Positions 1-12,577 of a stretch of DNA of 64,000 nucleotides are shown here, piece by piece. The notes below the pieces were generated by a model, which was given only the letters and a program-made list of their open reading frames with translations, was not told where the DNA came from and did not search any database. Position numbers and translations under genes: made by a program. Position 1 is the stretch's first letter. Each line of letters opens with the position of its first letter. This stretch comes from Trifolium pratense (taxonomy: Eukaryota; Streptophyta; Magnoliopsida; Fabales; Fabaceae), in the NCBI RefSeq assembly GCF_020283565.1, contig NC_060062.1, positions 27,092,251-27,156,250 of the forward strand, written 5' to 3'.

Positions 1-270
1 TTCTAATCTTTGAGTGTCTTAGATTATCTCTTAGGAATCATGTTACTTGGTTATTATTATGATTTGTTTATTTATTTCCCTGTTTATTTAGGAATATGAG
101 TCTATGCACCTCTATAAATAGAGGTTGTATCAAGCTATTATCAAGTTATTTGCAATAATATTCAAGCTCTTATTATTTCTCTTTTATGAGAACGTCATTC
201 CTTATACAACTTAGAATGTTAAAATGTGGTTTTCATTCCTAATCTCGAGATGCAACAATGTTAAAATCAA
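1..270 (+). repeat. Possible Ty1/copia LTR fragment in the REN1-like intron
   Basis: The stretch contains a TATA-like CTCTATAAATAGAGG at about 110-125, followed by a CA/TT-rich leader with ATTCAAGCTCTTATT, the usual layout of the promoter half of a small copia LTR. No second LTR, primer-binding site or coding region is visible, and the left end is cut by the window. It lies in the intron before the first visible exon of the RhoGAP gene. It could equally be ordinary intron DNA with a chance TATA motif. Confidence 0.3.
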
Positions 271-280
271 TTTAAACTTC

Positions 281-435
281 GGGTCATGCTAACTAGTGCC
301 CAGAAAAGGAAATTGTTGCATTGAAAAGGGTCTTTTCTACACTTTTAGGTTCCACACACTACACGAGTTTCAATATATTTTTACTTTATTTGGGTTCCTT
401 AACTAGTGCCCCGGGGGCACTATTTAGCATTTTCC
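281..435. mobile_element. Mutator-like MITE with near-exact 9-bp TSD
   Basis: A 155-bp element with imperfect terminal inverted repeats: GGGTCATGCTAACTAGTGCC on the left and, reading inward on the other strand from the right end, GGAAAATGCTAAATAGTGCC. The flanks TTAAACTTC (272-280) and TTAAACTTT (436-444) match at 8 of 9 bases, the duplication length typical of Mutator-like elements. It is non-coding and sits in an intron. A relative lies at 20403-20574. Confidence 0.6.
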
Positions 436-571
436 TTAAACTTTTTGAATATTTGGACTTAACATGCAGGGGGCTCTCTGAATATTTGGACACACTCCTT
501 CTAATGATATTATTTTCAAATTATCAACTGTATTGCCTCTACAAATTTCTAAGTTATTAGTGTTCTATCAG

Positions 572-3500
572 GAAGGTTCTTCATCACCCGGCCCTGATAT
601 GTACATGGATTCAGAAGATGATGAATCTGAGAGCGAGGAGGCTACTGATGATGATTTGTCCTATGATGATTCTTATGATGATGAGCAAGATGAATCAATA
701 GAGGGGTCTGATGTAGATGAAGATCTTGTTAGTGAAACCAACAGCGAGACCGGAGACTCTGCAGTTAATGATGAATATAATGATAAGGTTCGAGTCTTAG
801 TTATGTCATGACAATTTGATGAAATTATAGCAAATAAGCAAACAAGTTTGTAAGTGAGCATATCCAATCCATCTCTTTCTGTTGGACTAGATTTAGTTTA
901 TGAAAAAGATCAGAACTCATGTTTTCATGGAAGGAGAAATGTGTAGTTCAACTTGGAGGAATTTTGGTTTTACTCTAAAACTTACATCCTTTTCTCAAGT
1001 ATAACTGCATTTGACTGACCTTTATTTTAGTTTATCCTTTGTATTGTCAAACAAGTTTTTTCCTACCCAAACTCAATAAATTCTATAATCATTTAATTTT
1101 TATTTTAATTATATATAGTTGTTGTTGTTCTAAGAAAGATATAGAGATTAACGAGTTAGATAGACATATGGTATATGATAGAACACTATGATGTCGTTTG
1201 ATCCTTGCTGTCGATTCCACTTAGTGGGATAAGGCTTGGTTGTTGTTGTTGTTCATCAATTTAATACACAAATCTTATGTTCTTAAATCCCAAATGAGGT
1301 GTTGACATATTAAGTTGTAATGCCTTACATTTCACCCTCCTTTGTGTTTGAAAAAAGATAAAATTTGTTATGATTCATGTTTGTGTGGATCTTCCTATCA
1401 ATGCTATTCTGATTACAGTAAGTTTTATTTTTTAGGAGACAAGGGGAGGGTAATCCCTACTTATGTAATTTTGTTTGGTGTATAGGACCATAATATTTCA
1501 CATTCAAGTTCAAACTCCTCACAGGTAAGTGATTATGTTGAAGTCGACCAAAAGTTATCAACAATGTCACTTGAAGTCTCATTGCCTCAGTCTGAAGATA
1601 TCAAAAGCTGTGAAAATTTTGCAAGCCAAAATAACAATGCTTGTGCGATGCCCTGTGAAAATTTCACAAGCCAAAATAAGACTGTTTTTGCAAATGACTC
1701 CACTAAGCCCACTGATATAATTGAAGGCATATCTCCTGACCAAACTACGGTGAATCAATCAAATTCTCCTAGCTCTACTTCATGTATGGACAAATCTAAT
1801 GGAAGAATGCATCGGCGCCGCACTGTTTTGAGGCGAAACTCTGTTAGTAAACCTTCTCTGATTAATTATGTGACTTTTATCTTTGCAATTGTTTTTGTCA
1901 CTCTCACTCGTCCTCAATTGGCTAAAGAATTTAAACCGACTTTATTCTATAACTATAAAGTCCAAGTTATTTTGTCTTCTTTTTGTATTATGTGCAGGGA
2001 AGCAAGAACCTTTCCATGGAATGCATTGATTTTCTAGATGATAATGAGTAAGTAATTGACATCTAAGAACTGAGAAATTCTTAGTTCAATTTTTTCTTGG
2101 TATCTTTATTGTAACCCGTTCGTTGCCTTTGGGCTGTGGTTCTTCAAACTCTTTTATGCCTAGTGGCTAATGGATATGGACTCTTTTTGTGTGTGCATGA
2201 GTGAGTAATCGATCAGATCATATATTTCAATAATTTATGTCTGTCCTTGAAGATTCTTTCAGAAACATAAATAATAATACATTGATAAAGAGTGTCCGTG
2301 AAATAAACACCAAAGCTAGTCCACTCCTATATATAAATTTTGAGTCCTCATTGTTAAAAACACCATGAAATCATGTTTCCTCTTAAGTTTTGACATGTAT
2401 TTATACTTTCCATACTAAATAAGTCCAAATGTTAAAAGATATAAAATGTCTAATAATATTTCATTATCTTAGAGTTCATTTCAATTTATTTTTTTATCTT
2501 AAGAGTATCTTGTATTATCTGACAGGATTAGTTTTCAATGTTAGAGTATCTCCTGATGTGGAGCAGTCACTTAAATATCCCTTGTTATTTTGTTCACTTT
2601 ACTCTTTCCACTAATTTATGTTTATCTCGATACTTAGAGCTGAAGTTGAGAGGCTTGAAGCTGTTATGACAGAATTGCAATGCCAAATTGCAGAGGAGGT
2701 TAAAACTTGATTTTCTCAATTTAACCTTGTCTGTGTGTTAGAATCAATTGCCCATTTTCACTTCCTCTTGCAGGTAAAAGTAAATGCAAAGCTGCAATCT
2801 TACGTGGAAACCCGAAAGGAAGCCTTGCAAGAGCGTCGTCTAGTTCTTGAGCGAAATGTAAGTTCATTATGAGAGAACATACCCATTCCCCATGCGTATC
2901 CGGCTCCATACCCGTCTAAATTGAGATTTTGTTACATCCTATTTTCTTGCAGGTAGGTAAACTACATGAACAGTTGCTCAAGGAGAAGAGCTTTAGGGCA
3001 ACTCTGGAAGCAGGACTAAAGTTTCCTCCAGAGACATTATCTGAATTATCTGATATTGACGAAAAGGTTAGTATATCTATTTCATATATTGTTTATAGTT
3101 TATTTACATTAATGCAACAAATTCTTAATCTTCACACTTTCCACAGACCAAGACAGACTTTCAGGAATTAGTGCTGATAGAAGCAGATCTTGCTAACTTA
3201 GAATGGAAGGTTAATGAGCTTGGGTTACGGCTTAATGCACAACTTGAATGGAGTTATGGTTCCATGCAAAGTTTCTTCGATCAAACCCAACAGATATCAA
3301 GCCATGAAAGAAATTTGTATGTTAATCATTACTTGACTCAATCGCATTAATTTTCATGAAAAAAAATTATGTAGGTATTTTGTGTATGGATAATAAACTT
3401 TTATCTTCTAACTGAGGAATTTATTTGACAGGAAGAATAGGCCGGATACTGAAGGTTCAGCCATTTCAGAATTTGACAGATCAATAAGAAAGGTAATCTA

Positions 3501-4938
3501 ATATTTAAATTAGTGTGTTCGTGAATTATTAGCATATTTCTACCCTTAATCCATGAATTATTAGCTATTTGATGCCAACATTAAAGTCATTGTCCCCCTT
3601 AAAATATACATATAATTTAAATCTGCTATTTCATAATTTTACAGCAGAACAGTCATTTTGTTGGAGCAGAAAATGAGAATGAGAGAATACCAGAGTCAAC
3701 ACCGTCACCAAACAAACATCCGCCTTGTTCCAAGAAATCTGTTACAAGGGTTGAGGCAAGTTTCATAAACTATACTGTGAACTAGATATTTATCAGAGTT
3801 TTCTTTAAATTGTGAAATCAGCACCAGTAATATTGTAGGGGAAATAAACGCTTAGTTGATATAAAAGGAATCTTAATTACTTTATATCCATATTATCATT
3901 ATCTGTTACATCATCATTTTAGTAGTTAAGGTGGTGAATTGTGCATGTTTAGAAAATTGTATGCAAACCATGGGATCACATTTGACAATCAAAGTAAAAA
4001 CATGGTTTGGAATTTCTACAAACAATCAAACATCTTTTGCAGGTTAGGAACAAAATCAATATTATATCAAGCCATGATTTTAGTGTCTAACTAGAAACCA
4101 CAAACAGGCATAATGAAAAACTTATTTGTAAGTATATTGACAAAAATGTTGTCATACATTAAATTAATAATTATACATTATGTTATGATAATGTCATTAA
4201 TAATATATCATTACATTAAGAAGATACCCTTATTAATAATTATACATATATAATGATTTTCGACATAGCATCCAAACAATTCTTTTACCAAAATCCTTTC
4301 TAAATAAAAGTTAATAAACATGAATCACTTCTAGACTCTAGCAAACCCACTTATTAAACAAGGTTATGAAGATCAAGTTCAAGAAAATCAACTTTGCAAA
4401 ATGATCTAAAACATACAATAAATCGAAGATGCCTTATGAAAGTAGCTAAGTTTTTGTCACTATGATGATTCGACATTTGCTTCTGACAGAAAAAACCATA
4501 TTATATATCAATTTTAATGAGCTTAATAGACATATTCATTAAATTCTTTTACTGCAGGGTGCAAATTCCACTACTTCTACAATTACAAGACTGACATCCA
4601 AACTAAACTTTTTGAAGGATCGTCGTAGTCAGTTTTCTAGTCAACTCCGAAACATGAGTAAAGAAAAAGGATTTGAACTTCAGCTTCCACCTCCATCTCC
4701 CAACAAGTCTCGAGGATTTGATTTTCACATATCACTTCGATCCCCAAATAAGTCTCGAGGAAATGAACGTCACTCACCACTTTCATCCCCCAATAAGTCT
4801 CGAGGGTGTGAATTTTACATATCTCTTAAATCTCCAAATAAGTCTCGAGGATCTGAGAATCATTCTCCACCAAACCCTGAGAAAGTTAGAGGCAATGAAG
4901 ATCAATCACTTGGAATCTCGGATATTCAGAGAAATTGA
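572..4938 (+). CDS. REN1-like Rho GTPase-activating protein, C-terminal part (10 exons, 5' end outside window)
   Basis: Exons are 572-787, 1525-1842, 1998-2047, 2638-2698, 2774-2857, 2953-3066, 3147-3316, 3432-3492, 3645-3755 and 4558-4938. All join in frame for 521 codons plus TGA. Visible in order: a very acidic exon rich in Asp, Glu and Ser; a Ser-rich linker with a basic RRRTVLRRNS stretch followed by KNLSMECID; a coiled coil starting ERLEAVMTELQCQ and continuing through KEALQERRLVLERN; then ITRLTSKLNFLKDRRSQ and a tandem SPNKSRG tail. This order matches the C-terminal half of Arabidopsis REN1, a PH-RhoGAP that inactivates Rop GTPases at sites of polar growth. The PH and RhoGAP exons must lie upstream of base 1, so activity cannot be judged here. 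The ninth intron (3756-4557) begins GCAAGT, a GC-AG type. Every exon is intact, so this is probably a functional gene rather than a pseudogene. Confidence 0.83.
4696..4920 (+). repeat. 45-bp coding tandem repeat (five SPNKSRG-type units)
   Basis: Five consecutive 15-codon units begin at 4696, 4741, 4786, 4831 and 4876. The first four each start SPNKSRG; the fifth is degenerate (PEKVRG). Units 1 and 3 share an aromatic-ISL tail and units 2 and 4 share an NE/SEN-HSP tail, so the true higher-order unit is about 90 bp. The repeat is in frame with the RhoGAP C-terminus, and the stop codon follows 15 nt after the fifth unit. Confidence 0.9.
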
Positions 4939-7900
4939 GAAAATCAGATAGCAAGGCCATATCACCCAGATTGTCAGAATGAATATGCACAATTATACTT
5001 GAAAAGAGGAAGGTCGGAAGGGCAATAACAGCCTCATAATGTTCATAAAGGTCAATTATTTTGCGGCCAATATTTTTTTACACTGCAAATTCCAGATGAT
5101 AGAAAGCCACTGCAATTGTTCAGCATTGTTTTTTCCAAGTGGGGCAACACTAATTGCTATGCTTTCAACAATGTTTTGTTTGGTTATGAAATACAGAAAA
5201 AAGATCTATGAACCCCAAAATATAGGATGATGTATAGGGCACGGTTCAATTCAAGCATCCCCTTGACATAAGCCAAACTATTTGTTACATAACATGCTGA
5301 TTTTTTTTTTCTTTCTAGCTTCTTGACGAGCATGATGGTTCTATTATTACATTACAAATGCATTAGTATGACTTGTATGGCCTAAGCTTGCATTTGCAGA
5401 TCAATTTCCTTTGGTCTGAAATAATAGAGCAAAAATTTCAGATTGTGTGAATGGCATGTTTTGTTCAGGTTATTAGTTTGAGGAATATGCTTTTTTATAG
5501 TGATGAAAAAAAAAGTAAAGATAATTTTATGGGACAACATCCCATTTTCTTGAATATTCGCCCTACAATAAAAAAATTGCGGCAACACCGCGACCCGTTT
5601 GTAAGCACCGGTATTATGCTAGTTTGATAAAATAAGGAATGAAAAAACTCGTTCAAATAAAAAAAAATGAGGATTGAAGAAGACGTGCAAAAAAAAAAGA
5701 GGATTGAAGGAATGAAAATTAAAACACGTTCAAATTAAAACTCGTTGGAAAGAAAGGAATAACATGTTTTTTCTCTCATAGGATTTTATCGATTGAGTTT
5801 ATTCTTGATAAAGTTAAGATTCTCGATTGGTATGAAATAACTGCTACTTTAATCACAATTTAAAATCATGGCTATATTATGCGAGCATTCTGTTGCAGTG
5901 AGCACTCTTGAACCGAAACAAGAGAATCTCAATGTACCATTACATCAAACCCACATAATCAATAGAAGAGTGAAAATGCAAGATGAAAGCTAAAATGTGT
6001 CCAGAAACTTTACCTTTCTTATGTCCAGCAAAAGCAGAAGCTACTGCAACAGTTACATCCTTAGTTTGCACCACTAGGATAATAATATCAAAAACCAAAT
6101 AAATTATAATTAAAAGGCAATTTTGAAATAAAAACAGAGGATAGGAGTGATTAAGGATGCCAATTTTGTTGGAATGTTTAATTATTCCTTGATTGAGTAA
6201 AAAACAAAACATCCAGTTTTAGTGAATTAAGCTAATATTTGTAGTAGAAATTGAAGTTGTATCGAAATCTCGAATTAGTACTTTCATTCACTCGCACATG
6301 TATGAGCTGATTTTTGGCATCTTCCATTTTATTTTAAAAATAAAATATCATATTGACTATGAGAGTTTGATGTCAAATCAATAAAAATATATCATTTTAT
6401 CGTAAATTTTTGAATAAATAGGTAGGAAATTAAAATAGTAAATTACAAATGGAAAAAACATAAAAGACAACAATCGCAATAAAAAATGGAAAAAAATTGT
6501 ACACAATTGCAATACTAAAGGTCAAAATGTCAACATAAACTCTAATTTCTTTCATCACTAAAGTTGATTTTACTAACAAAAATATAAAATAAAAAGATAA
6601 TAAAACAAAATACCCCTTCTTCAAAAAAAATAAAATCCAATTCGATAACTTACTTCTTTTTTATTTAAAATTCAAAAACTTGCTTGTGCTTCTCATGTGA
6701 ATACTATCGACTAGCAAAGTTAGTGTGCTATATATATAGATTCGTTGATGATGCGATGAAGAAAGATGTAACAGTACGAAATGAATGCGGTCCATCAATA
6801 ATTAAAGAAATAAAAAAGTAAAAACACATTAGATGATGATTTTATCGTGCTGGCAAGATTTAGATTCATGCATGTGTAAAATAAATTATACCATATGTAT
6901 GTAAATGTTAATCTCAGTCAAAAAGTCTCACATCACATCATAATATAATATGTGAGTTGATCTAAACAAAAGTTTATAAGTAAGAGCTATTTCTTACTCC
7001 TCCATTCATTTTTACTTGTCGTTTTAAATATATATATATATATTTAAGAAAGTGTATTTTTGTATCTTATATTCTTATTATACTTTTATTTTAATTCACG
7101 AATAAATTATTATTTTTTTGCACACACACATTCGATTTTATGATAAAAAAAAATTCAAGCGATTTTATGATAATTACTCTTACGCATATTGTCAATAAAA
7201 AAAGCACATCATTATCTTAATTGGGTGCCAAAGCAAATTTAATGCCAACTTATCCCAATATAAAAATTAACATTTAATGATACAAAAAATTAAATATTTC
7301 AAAAGTTAAAATGCACAAATTAGCATTTAATAATTTATATTTTTGCTTCCTTAATATGTGTCTTAAGGGCACATTAGGGCACATGTTAACATTCTCTTAA
7401 AAACAAATATATTGGGAAGGGACATAAACCACTTAATGCTAGAACTAAAAAAATTAGATTAAATTGATGATGAAGGGAAAAGAAAAGACACACCAAGACA
7501 TAAAAGAGTAGCTGGCACTTAACAAAGTAAATGGCATAACACAATTTTCGTGTCACCAACCATTTTACAAACAATCTCTACCATATAATTACCCTCAAAC
7601 AAATCCGTATCTCTCTCCCAATTCAAACACCAAATCCAAATAATTATAACCTTTGATTTACTATTATTAATATTAATAATTTTACTAAATTAACAAGCCT
7701 CTAAAAAACTCTCCCCCTCCTCTCACATTTTCCTTATCGATGAAGGTGAATGAGAGAGATGAGTTCCTAAAGTAAATATAACTCTCATAAAAAACCGTCA
7801 TCGATCATCGACCTGGATCATCATAAGAGAAAAATTATTAACAAATGGAGATGCAACGCATGAAAGAATTATTATCACTTTTGTTAGCATTGAAAAGTAA

Positions 7901-8149
7901 CCGAGTTGCTCTTGTTGGTTGTAATCATACCGCGGCTCGATTTTGCTCTCGCTAATAAAACTTAGCGAGAGAGTTCTTTCCACACCCCCTCTCTTCTCTC
8001 TCATACCCTTTTATACCATAATATATTAACATATTCATCATAACTATTTTTATTTATTTATTTATTTTCATATGCGGTAATATATTCTCATTTTGCCATA
8101 TTAGTTTCTAGCTATACATTATAAACATTTTTTTTTTTAAATCCCAACC
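4939..8149. other. 3'UTR and intergenic region; no gene recognised
   Basis: The RhoGAP 3' untranslated region probably ends within a few hundred bases of 4938. Beyond it the DNA is AT-rich and holds no convincing gene. On the minus strand at about 6013-6080 there is a short exon-like stretch (reading TKDVTVAVASAFAGHKKG, ending AAG|GTAAAG) that I cannot assign. The region 7730-8149 upstream of the next gene should hold its promoter and 5' leader. Confidence 0.5.
7205..7395. mobile_element. Degenerate member of the TTAACATGTGCC MITE family
   Basis: The right end, GGGCACATGTTAACATTCTC, and the interior (a cattTAATGATAC-like core, AAAAGTTAAAATGCAC) match in inverse orientation the element at 26769-26944. 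The left end is eroded, so the boundary is approximate and no target duplication could be assigned. Confidence 0.4.
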
Positions 8150-9409
8150 ATGGCGGTTGACCTAACTTCTCTTTCCCTTGGAACAAAAGGTTACTTTTAC
8201 AACAAAAACAAGCATCTTAGTGCATTTGCTACCCCAAAAGCCCATTATCTTATAATTAGGCTCCCTATTTCAGGAATATGGAAGATTTTTTATCGTTTGG
8301 TTCTTTTGGCATTGTTTGTGACTTCACTACCATTGATAAGTTCATCATTTGTTTCAAGAAACCCTAGTCTTGATGATTCAACCTCAAACATGAAGATTCT
8401 TCCACAACAACAACTCAATGAATTTGATAATTCCATCAACATGGATCAACTTTTAACCCTCCTCTTCAACGACCTAACGAACGATGGCCTTGTGAAGAAA
8501 TCGAATCAACACAAAGTCATTTTCCTTGGAGATGAAGAACAAGGGTTTCATCAATTTCAGAGTCTCATTGATCAATACAACATGGATTTTATTCCACTGA
8601 ATGATGTGGCGAAACAAAATTCGATTCTTGATGACACGGTTGATTTCGTCTTCACGTCCAACTTCCCCACTTCCTCACAATTCATTGATAGAACCCTAAA
8701 AACAAATGGCATTGTAGCGGTGGTGATTCTTAATGCGGACGGGTTTCGTAAGCCGTCAAACTACAAGGTAGTGTACATGAGAAGATTCGAGAAAGTAGTT
8801 ATGGCAATGAAGAAAATAGAAAAAACAATCAGAGTAGGTAGCCAGCGAAAGCTGTGTGGATACGCAACTGAGGCAAAGAAAGCAGCACTTCAGAAACTCG
8901 AGGATGTTCTCCTCGAGCCTCCACGTGCTGCCTCGGGAAAATCAAGAGTGTATTTGAAGCGTACAAAATATTTACCTGATTTGATGGGTGACACCCTGGA
9001 AAGCTATCCTCGTCATGTTTTCATCGACGTAGGGTTGCCAAACAAGGATAGAGGTAGTGGAACAAATTGGTTTTTGAAGAATTATCCTACAAGGAACAAG
9101 AATTTTGAGATGTATAAGATAGAGACTGTGGCCGAGGGTTCGAGCGCGGCTCAAGTTGAAATGTCAGATTGGTTGACGAAAAATGTAAAAGATGAAGAGT
9201 ATGTGGTGATGAAAGCTGAGGCTGAAGTTGTTGAGGAGATGATGAGGAGTAGGGCTATTATGTTGGTGGATGAGCTTTTCTTGGAGTGCAAGCCACATGG
9301 TTTGAATTTGAAACAAGGGACTAGAGGTAGAAGGGCTTATTGGGAATGTTTGGCTTTGTATGGAAAATTGAGAGATGAAGGAGTAGCAGTTCATCAATGG
9401 TGGGGTTAA
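8150..9409 (+). CDS. DUF7870 / FkbM-like methyltransferase-related membrane protein
   Basis: A single-exon 419-residue protein. The ATG sits in a good plant context (accATGGCG) after an AT-rich leader. Residues about 48-66 (YRLVLLALFVTSLPLISSSF region) form one hydrophobic segment preceded by a basic cytosolic stretch, suggesting a type II membrane protein of the secretory pathway. The second half carries HVFIDVGLPN and the C-terminal WECLALYGKLRDEGVAVHQW block that I associate with plant DUF7870 proteins, annotated as SAM-dependent methyltransferase-like. A classic glycine-rich SAM loop is not obvious, so enzymatic activity is uncertain. No frameshift or stop interrupts it. The substrate is unknown. 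Confidence 0.82.
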   Translation: MAVDLTSLSLGTKGYFYNKNKHLSAFATPKAHYLIIRLPISGIWKIFYRLVLLALFVTSLPLISSSFVSRNPSLDDSTSNMKILPQQQLNEFDNSINMDQLLTLLFNDLTNDGLVKKSNQHKVIFLGDEEQGFHQFQSLIDQYNMDFIPLNDVAKQNSILDDTVDFVFTSNFPTSSQFIDRTLKTNGIVAVVILNADGFRKPSNYKVVYMRRFEKVVMAMKKIEKTIRVGSQRKLCGYATEAKKAALQKLEDVLLEPPRAASGKSRVYLKRTKYLPDLMGDTLESYPRHVFIDVGLPNKDRGSGTNWFLKNYPTRNKNFEMYKIETVAEGSSAAQVEMSDWLTKNVKDEEYVVMKAEAEVVEEMMRSRAIMLVDELFLECKPHGLNLKQGTRGRRAYWECLALYGKLRDEGVAVHQWWG

Positions 9410-10079
9410 TTAATTAATTGCTTTTTTGGAGAAGTCATTAATTTATTATTGCATGAAATTCTCGTCAAATTGTACCTTATCATCACAACCTATTAAAAAT
9501 GCTCATTAGAGACCATGCATTTTTTATATATAGACCTTGTGCTCATACATATATTATTTTATTCAGCACGATTTAGTACAAGTGTTGAATTGTATTTGGT
9601 GTTTGAGAGAGGGTAATCTGGATATGGAGACAAAGACTTGCCAAGTTTAAAGGCTTGAGAGAGTTAGAGAGATGGGAGTGTGGATCTAGATGGCCATAAT
9701 TGGAGCAAAAAAAATTAAAGCCAATGATATGATCTATATTTCTTCTTGTTTTTTCATTCTTTTATTTTGCGGCTTTGTGTATTATTTCTACCTTTTCTAT
9801 TTTGAAAAGGGTTACACAAAACTTGAGCATCTTCTTTTGTATCCAATGGAATTTATAGTAAGTTATACAAATACTGAATATAATGTTTTATTTTTATGGC
9901 TTGGTTAATTATTACTCACTTTGTTATGAATGTCATGACGTTTACAAAGCAAAATTATTTTAAAACAAATCCAATTTTTATTTACGCACTTTGTTCCTTT
10001 TTAGGTGTCTAAAAAGTTATAGAAATTTTTCATTCCTTTTTATTTGTTATTCTCAAAGAACAAAATGATATTCCTATAT
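9410..10079. other. 3'UTR and intergenic; nothing recognised
   Basis: The 3' flank of the DUF7870 gene. The short open frame at 9690-9908 has AT-rich hydrophobic composition and no family resemblance. I see no RNA gene or repeat here. Confidence 0.5.
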
Positions 10080-10256
10080 GAATAATGCTAGCAACACTTT
10101 TTAACAAACACACTCTCTTTTATTGGTTGAAATTCATATGGGTCTCATAAAAAAATGTGGACCCATATAAATTTTATGGGACCCATGTGAATTTCAACCA
10201 ATAAAAGAGAGTGTGTTGGAGTGTGTTTGTTAAAGAGTGTGTTGCTAGCACTCCTC
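10080..10256. mobile_element. Mutator-like MITE with exact 9-bp TSD
   Basis: A 177-bp element with long inverted arms. The left arm carries TGCTAGCAACAC and ACACTCTCTTTTATTGGTTG, and the right arm gives the same blocks on the opposite strand. Exact 9-bp target duplications TTCCTATAT flank it at 10071-10079 and 10257-10265. It has no coding capacity and should fold into a long hairpin if transcribed. Confidence 0.85.
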
Positions 10257-11449
10257 TTCCTATATATAAGGAACACATTGAGAAAAACACACTGACCAAG
10301 GAGACTTATTTTTTTTTATTAAAAATTCTAAAATGTTATGTGTTATTCCAAAACTAACCTTGTATATTAATTTATTGTTGCCTCTTGTATTTATCAATAT
10401 AGATTGGTATTCTTGATTCCAATGTGACTCCTCCTATGCACAAGGCTAATTAACAAGGGTATAAAAGGGATTACCTATTTAATAAAAAATAAATTTAAAG
10501 AGTGTTTCTTATAAATAGGACCGGAGAGGGTATCTATTATTACATCTGTTCTTAAATATAAAATCATTTTTTATATTTTTCTTTGTCTCATTTTATAAGA
10601 TCCTTTTTAAATTTCTAAAAGCATTAATTATTTTTTCCAAACATACCTCCAATTACTGTGCATATTTTTCTACAATATATAATAAATACTCTAAAAACAC
10701 ATTAACACATTCTCTCTCTTGAAAGATATAATTGTAAAAATAATATTAACGGTCAACAAATTAATACTACAATCTACTTGTTTAATCTACATAATTTTCA
10801 AAAGGGGTCTTATATTTAGGGTAGTATTGTTTTGTCAAATAATATCTAAATTAATAAAATATATTATTTTATTTGATACGTTCAAATTACATGAAAATGC
10901 GAAACAAATTGTTTGTGGTAATTTTTCACACAGTTTCCCGCAGTTTTATGTCATAACCGTCCGATCTAAAATATATGGTTGAGATCGTTTTAGGTAATTT
11001 TATAACAACAATCATTGGTACTATCTGATCTATAAATAATAGCCCAAATTTAAAACAATGTGAAAATTGTGTGATACTTTACTGTAGCGAATCTCGATCC
11101 ATGAAGCCACGCACACCTTGACTTGTTCTTATGGCATAACTTATGCCCTAACAAAGATCTATCACTCCAAAACCCCAAAGATCTGATACAAAACATTGAC
11201 ACAAAATAATATAAATTAACAGTAAGGCATATATTGATCATTATGACACCCTAACAAGCATTCCAACCCAGCTGTAGAAGACATCTTGTTACCAACTCCA
11301 ATTCCAAAAGTAATGTGTTCAGTAACTAAATCCCTCAGTCTGCTACAATTCGAACGCAGACCTTATGACAGCCCAAAAGATCTCAGCTAGCAACTCGGGA
11401 TCTCTGCTCGTGCCACCAATAAGCTGCGGAAAAGCGAAGAGTCTGATAC
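10257..11449. other. Intergenic AT-rich DNA
   Basis: No gene is recognisable. About 10535-10610 resembles one arm of a Stowaway-like element (TTCTTAAATATAAAATCATT), but the partner arm is missing. The part from about 11240 may be the 3' end of the LINE that follows on the minus strand. Confidence 0.4.
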
Positions 11450-12150
11450 AAAATTAACAATCGGACCATCTGTCCGAAGCCATACGGACACAAATTTTAG
11501 AGATGCAACCCAGCTGCAGCTGGAACTCTGAACTGCAATTCAAAAAAACCAGAACAAATTCGAATATTGCCCTGCAACCTCCACTTACAGAACCTAAATT
11601 CTGAAGCACGGTTATAATAATATCACCATCCACTTTACAGTTTCGAGGCAAGTAATTGGATTTGTCATCCATTGAGAAATATCGTAATCGAAACTTCTTG
11701 ACTTTACTCTCAACCAATTCCACAAAAGTAATTTGGCCTGTTCCGTAATCGCTAAAGCTGAAATATTCTTGTCCTGAAAAATCTTTGCGTTTCTAGCTTT
11801 CCAAATGCTCCATATGCATGCAAACCAAATGGTTCGAAGTCCAGCTTCTGTACCGTTACTCCTTTGCACTATCTTTGTGAACGCGTCAAAACGTGTAATA
11901 CACTCATTATGCATAACCGAGTTCACCTCTATCCACTTGCATATAGTCATCCAAACTTCATACACAATATTACATTCGAAGAGGATATGTGATGATGACT
12001 CCACCCTTTCACAATTCCTTGCACAGTTAACTGCAGCACTAATTCCTCTCTTACTAAGATTTTCTTTTGAAGGAATACGATTTTGGAATACCTGCCACCC
12101 AAAAATTGTCACCTTTCATGGCACCAATTTGTGCCACACCTTTTTATATG
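11450..12150 (-). mobile_element. LINE remnant (C-terminal zf-RVT region of a non-LTR retrotransposon)
   Basis: Read on the minus strand, the sequence encodes KVTIFGWQVFQNRIPSKENL, then a CARNCERVESSSHILFECN zinc-binding block and IWFACIWSIWKARNAKIFQD. This is the zinc-binding region found downstream of the reverse transcriptase in plant L1-type LINEs. A stop lies just before KVTIFGW (about 12116) and no reverse transcriptase palm precedes it, so the copy is 5'-truncated and dead. The longest open stretch covers 11612-12112. Its 3' end towards 11250 is not clearly bounded. Confidence 0.8.
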
Positions 12151-12367
12151 GTGTTTGATTCCCCAAATATTACTTAAAAAGAATAAATAAAAAATTCCTA
12201 ACGGTGGGAGTGAGAAGGCCACGTTTCTATTTTTTTTTTGTTACACACGTTTCTGATTGTGTTTGAGACAATAAAAAAAATTATTCATTTTATTTTCTGA
12301 AACTTGAACCTAACCACTTTAGATTAGGCCAACAAAAATAGATTAGCAAAATATTAGGACTTTAATC

Positions 12368-12577
12368 CCACCCCGTGTTTCTTTTCTACCTCCCGTTTTT
12401 TCATTTTTATCCTTGTATAAAAATTTCCGAACGTGTTTTTCGAAGTTTTTCTAGTTCAAATTCGAAAAATATATTCTTAAGTTTTTTTCCAAGAAAAAAT
12501 AAATTTGGAAAACGCGTTCCTAAATATTTATTCAAGGGCAAAAATGGAAACTTGGGGTAGAAAAGAAACACAGGTGG
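12368..12577. mobile_element. MITE with about 85-bp inverted arms
   Basis: The left arm begins near TGTTTCTTTTCTACC and the right arm ends GGTAGAAAAGAAACACAGG, its reverse complement. Matching inner blocks (TTTTTATCCTTGTATAAA versus the complement of TTTATTCAAGGGCAAAAA) extend the pairing for about 85 bp each side around a short centre. The open frames on both strands here are by-products of the symmetry. No target duplication could be assigned with certainty. Confidence 0.65.

Noticed and set aside
6013..6080. Exon of a minus-strand gene
   Set aside because: A good splice-donor context and a clean 18-residue stretch, but no second exon or known family, so it is left as a note only.
8972..9397. 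Minus-strand open frames within the DUF7870 gene
   Set aside because: Shadows of the real plus-strand frame.
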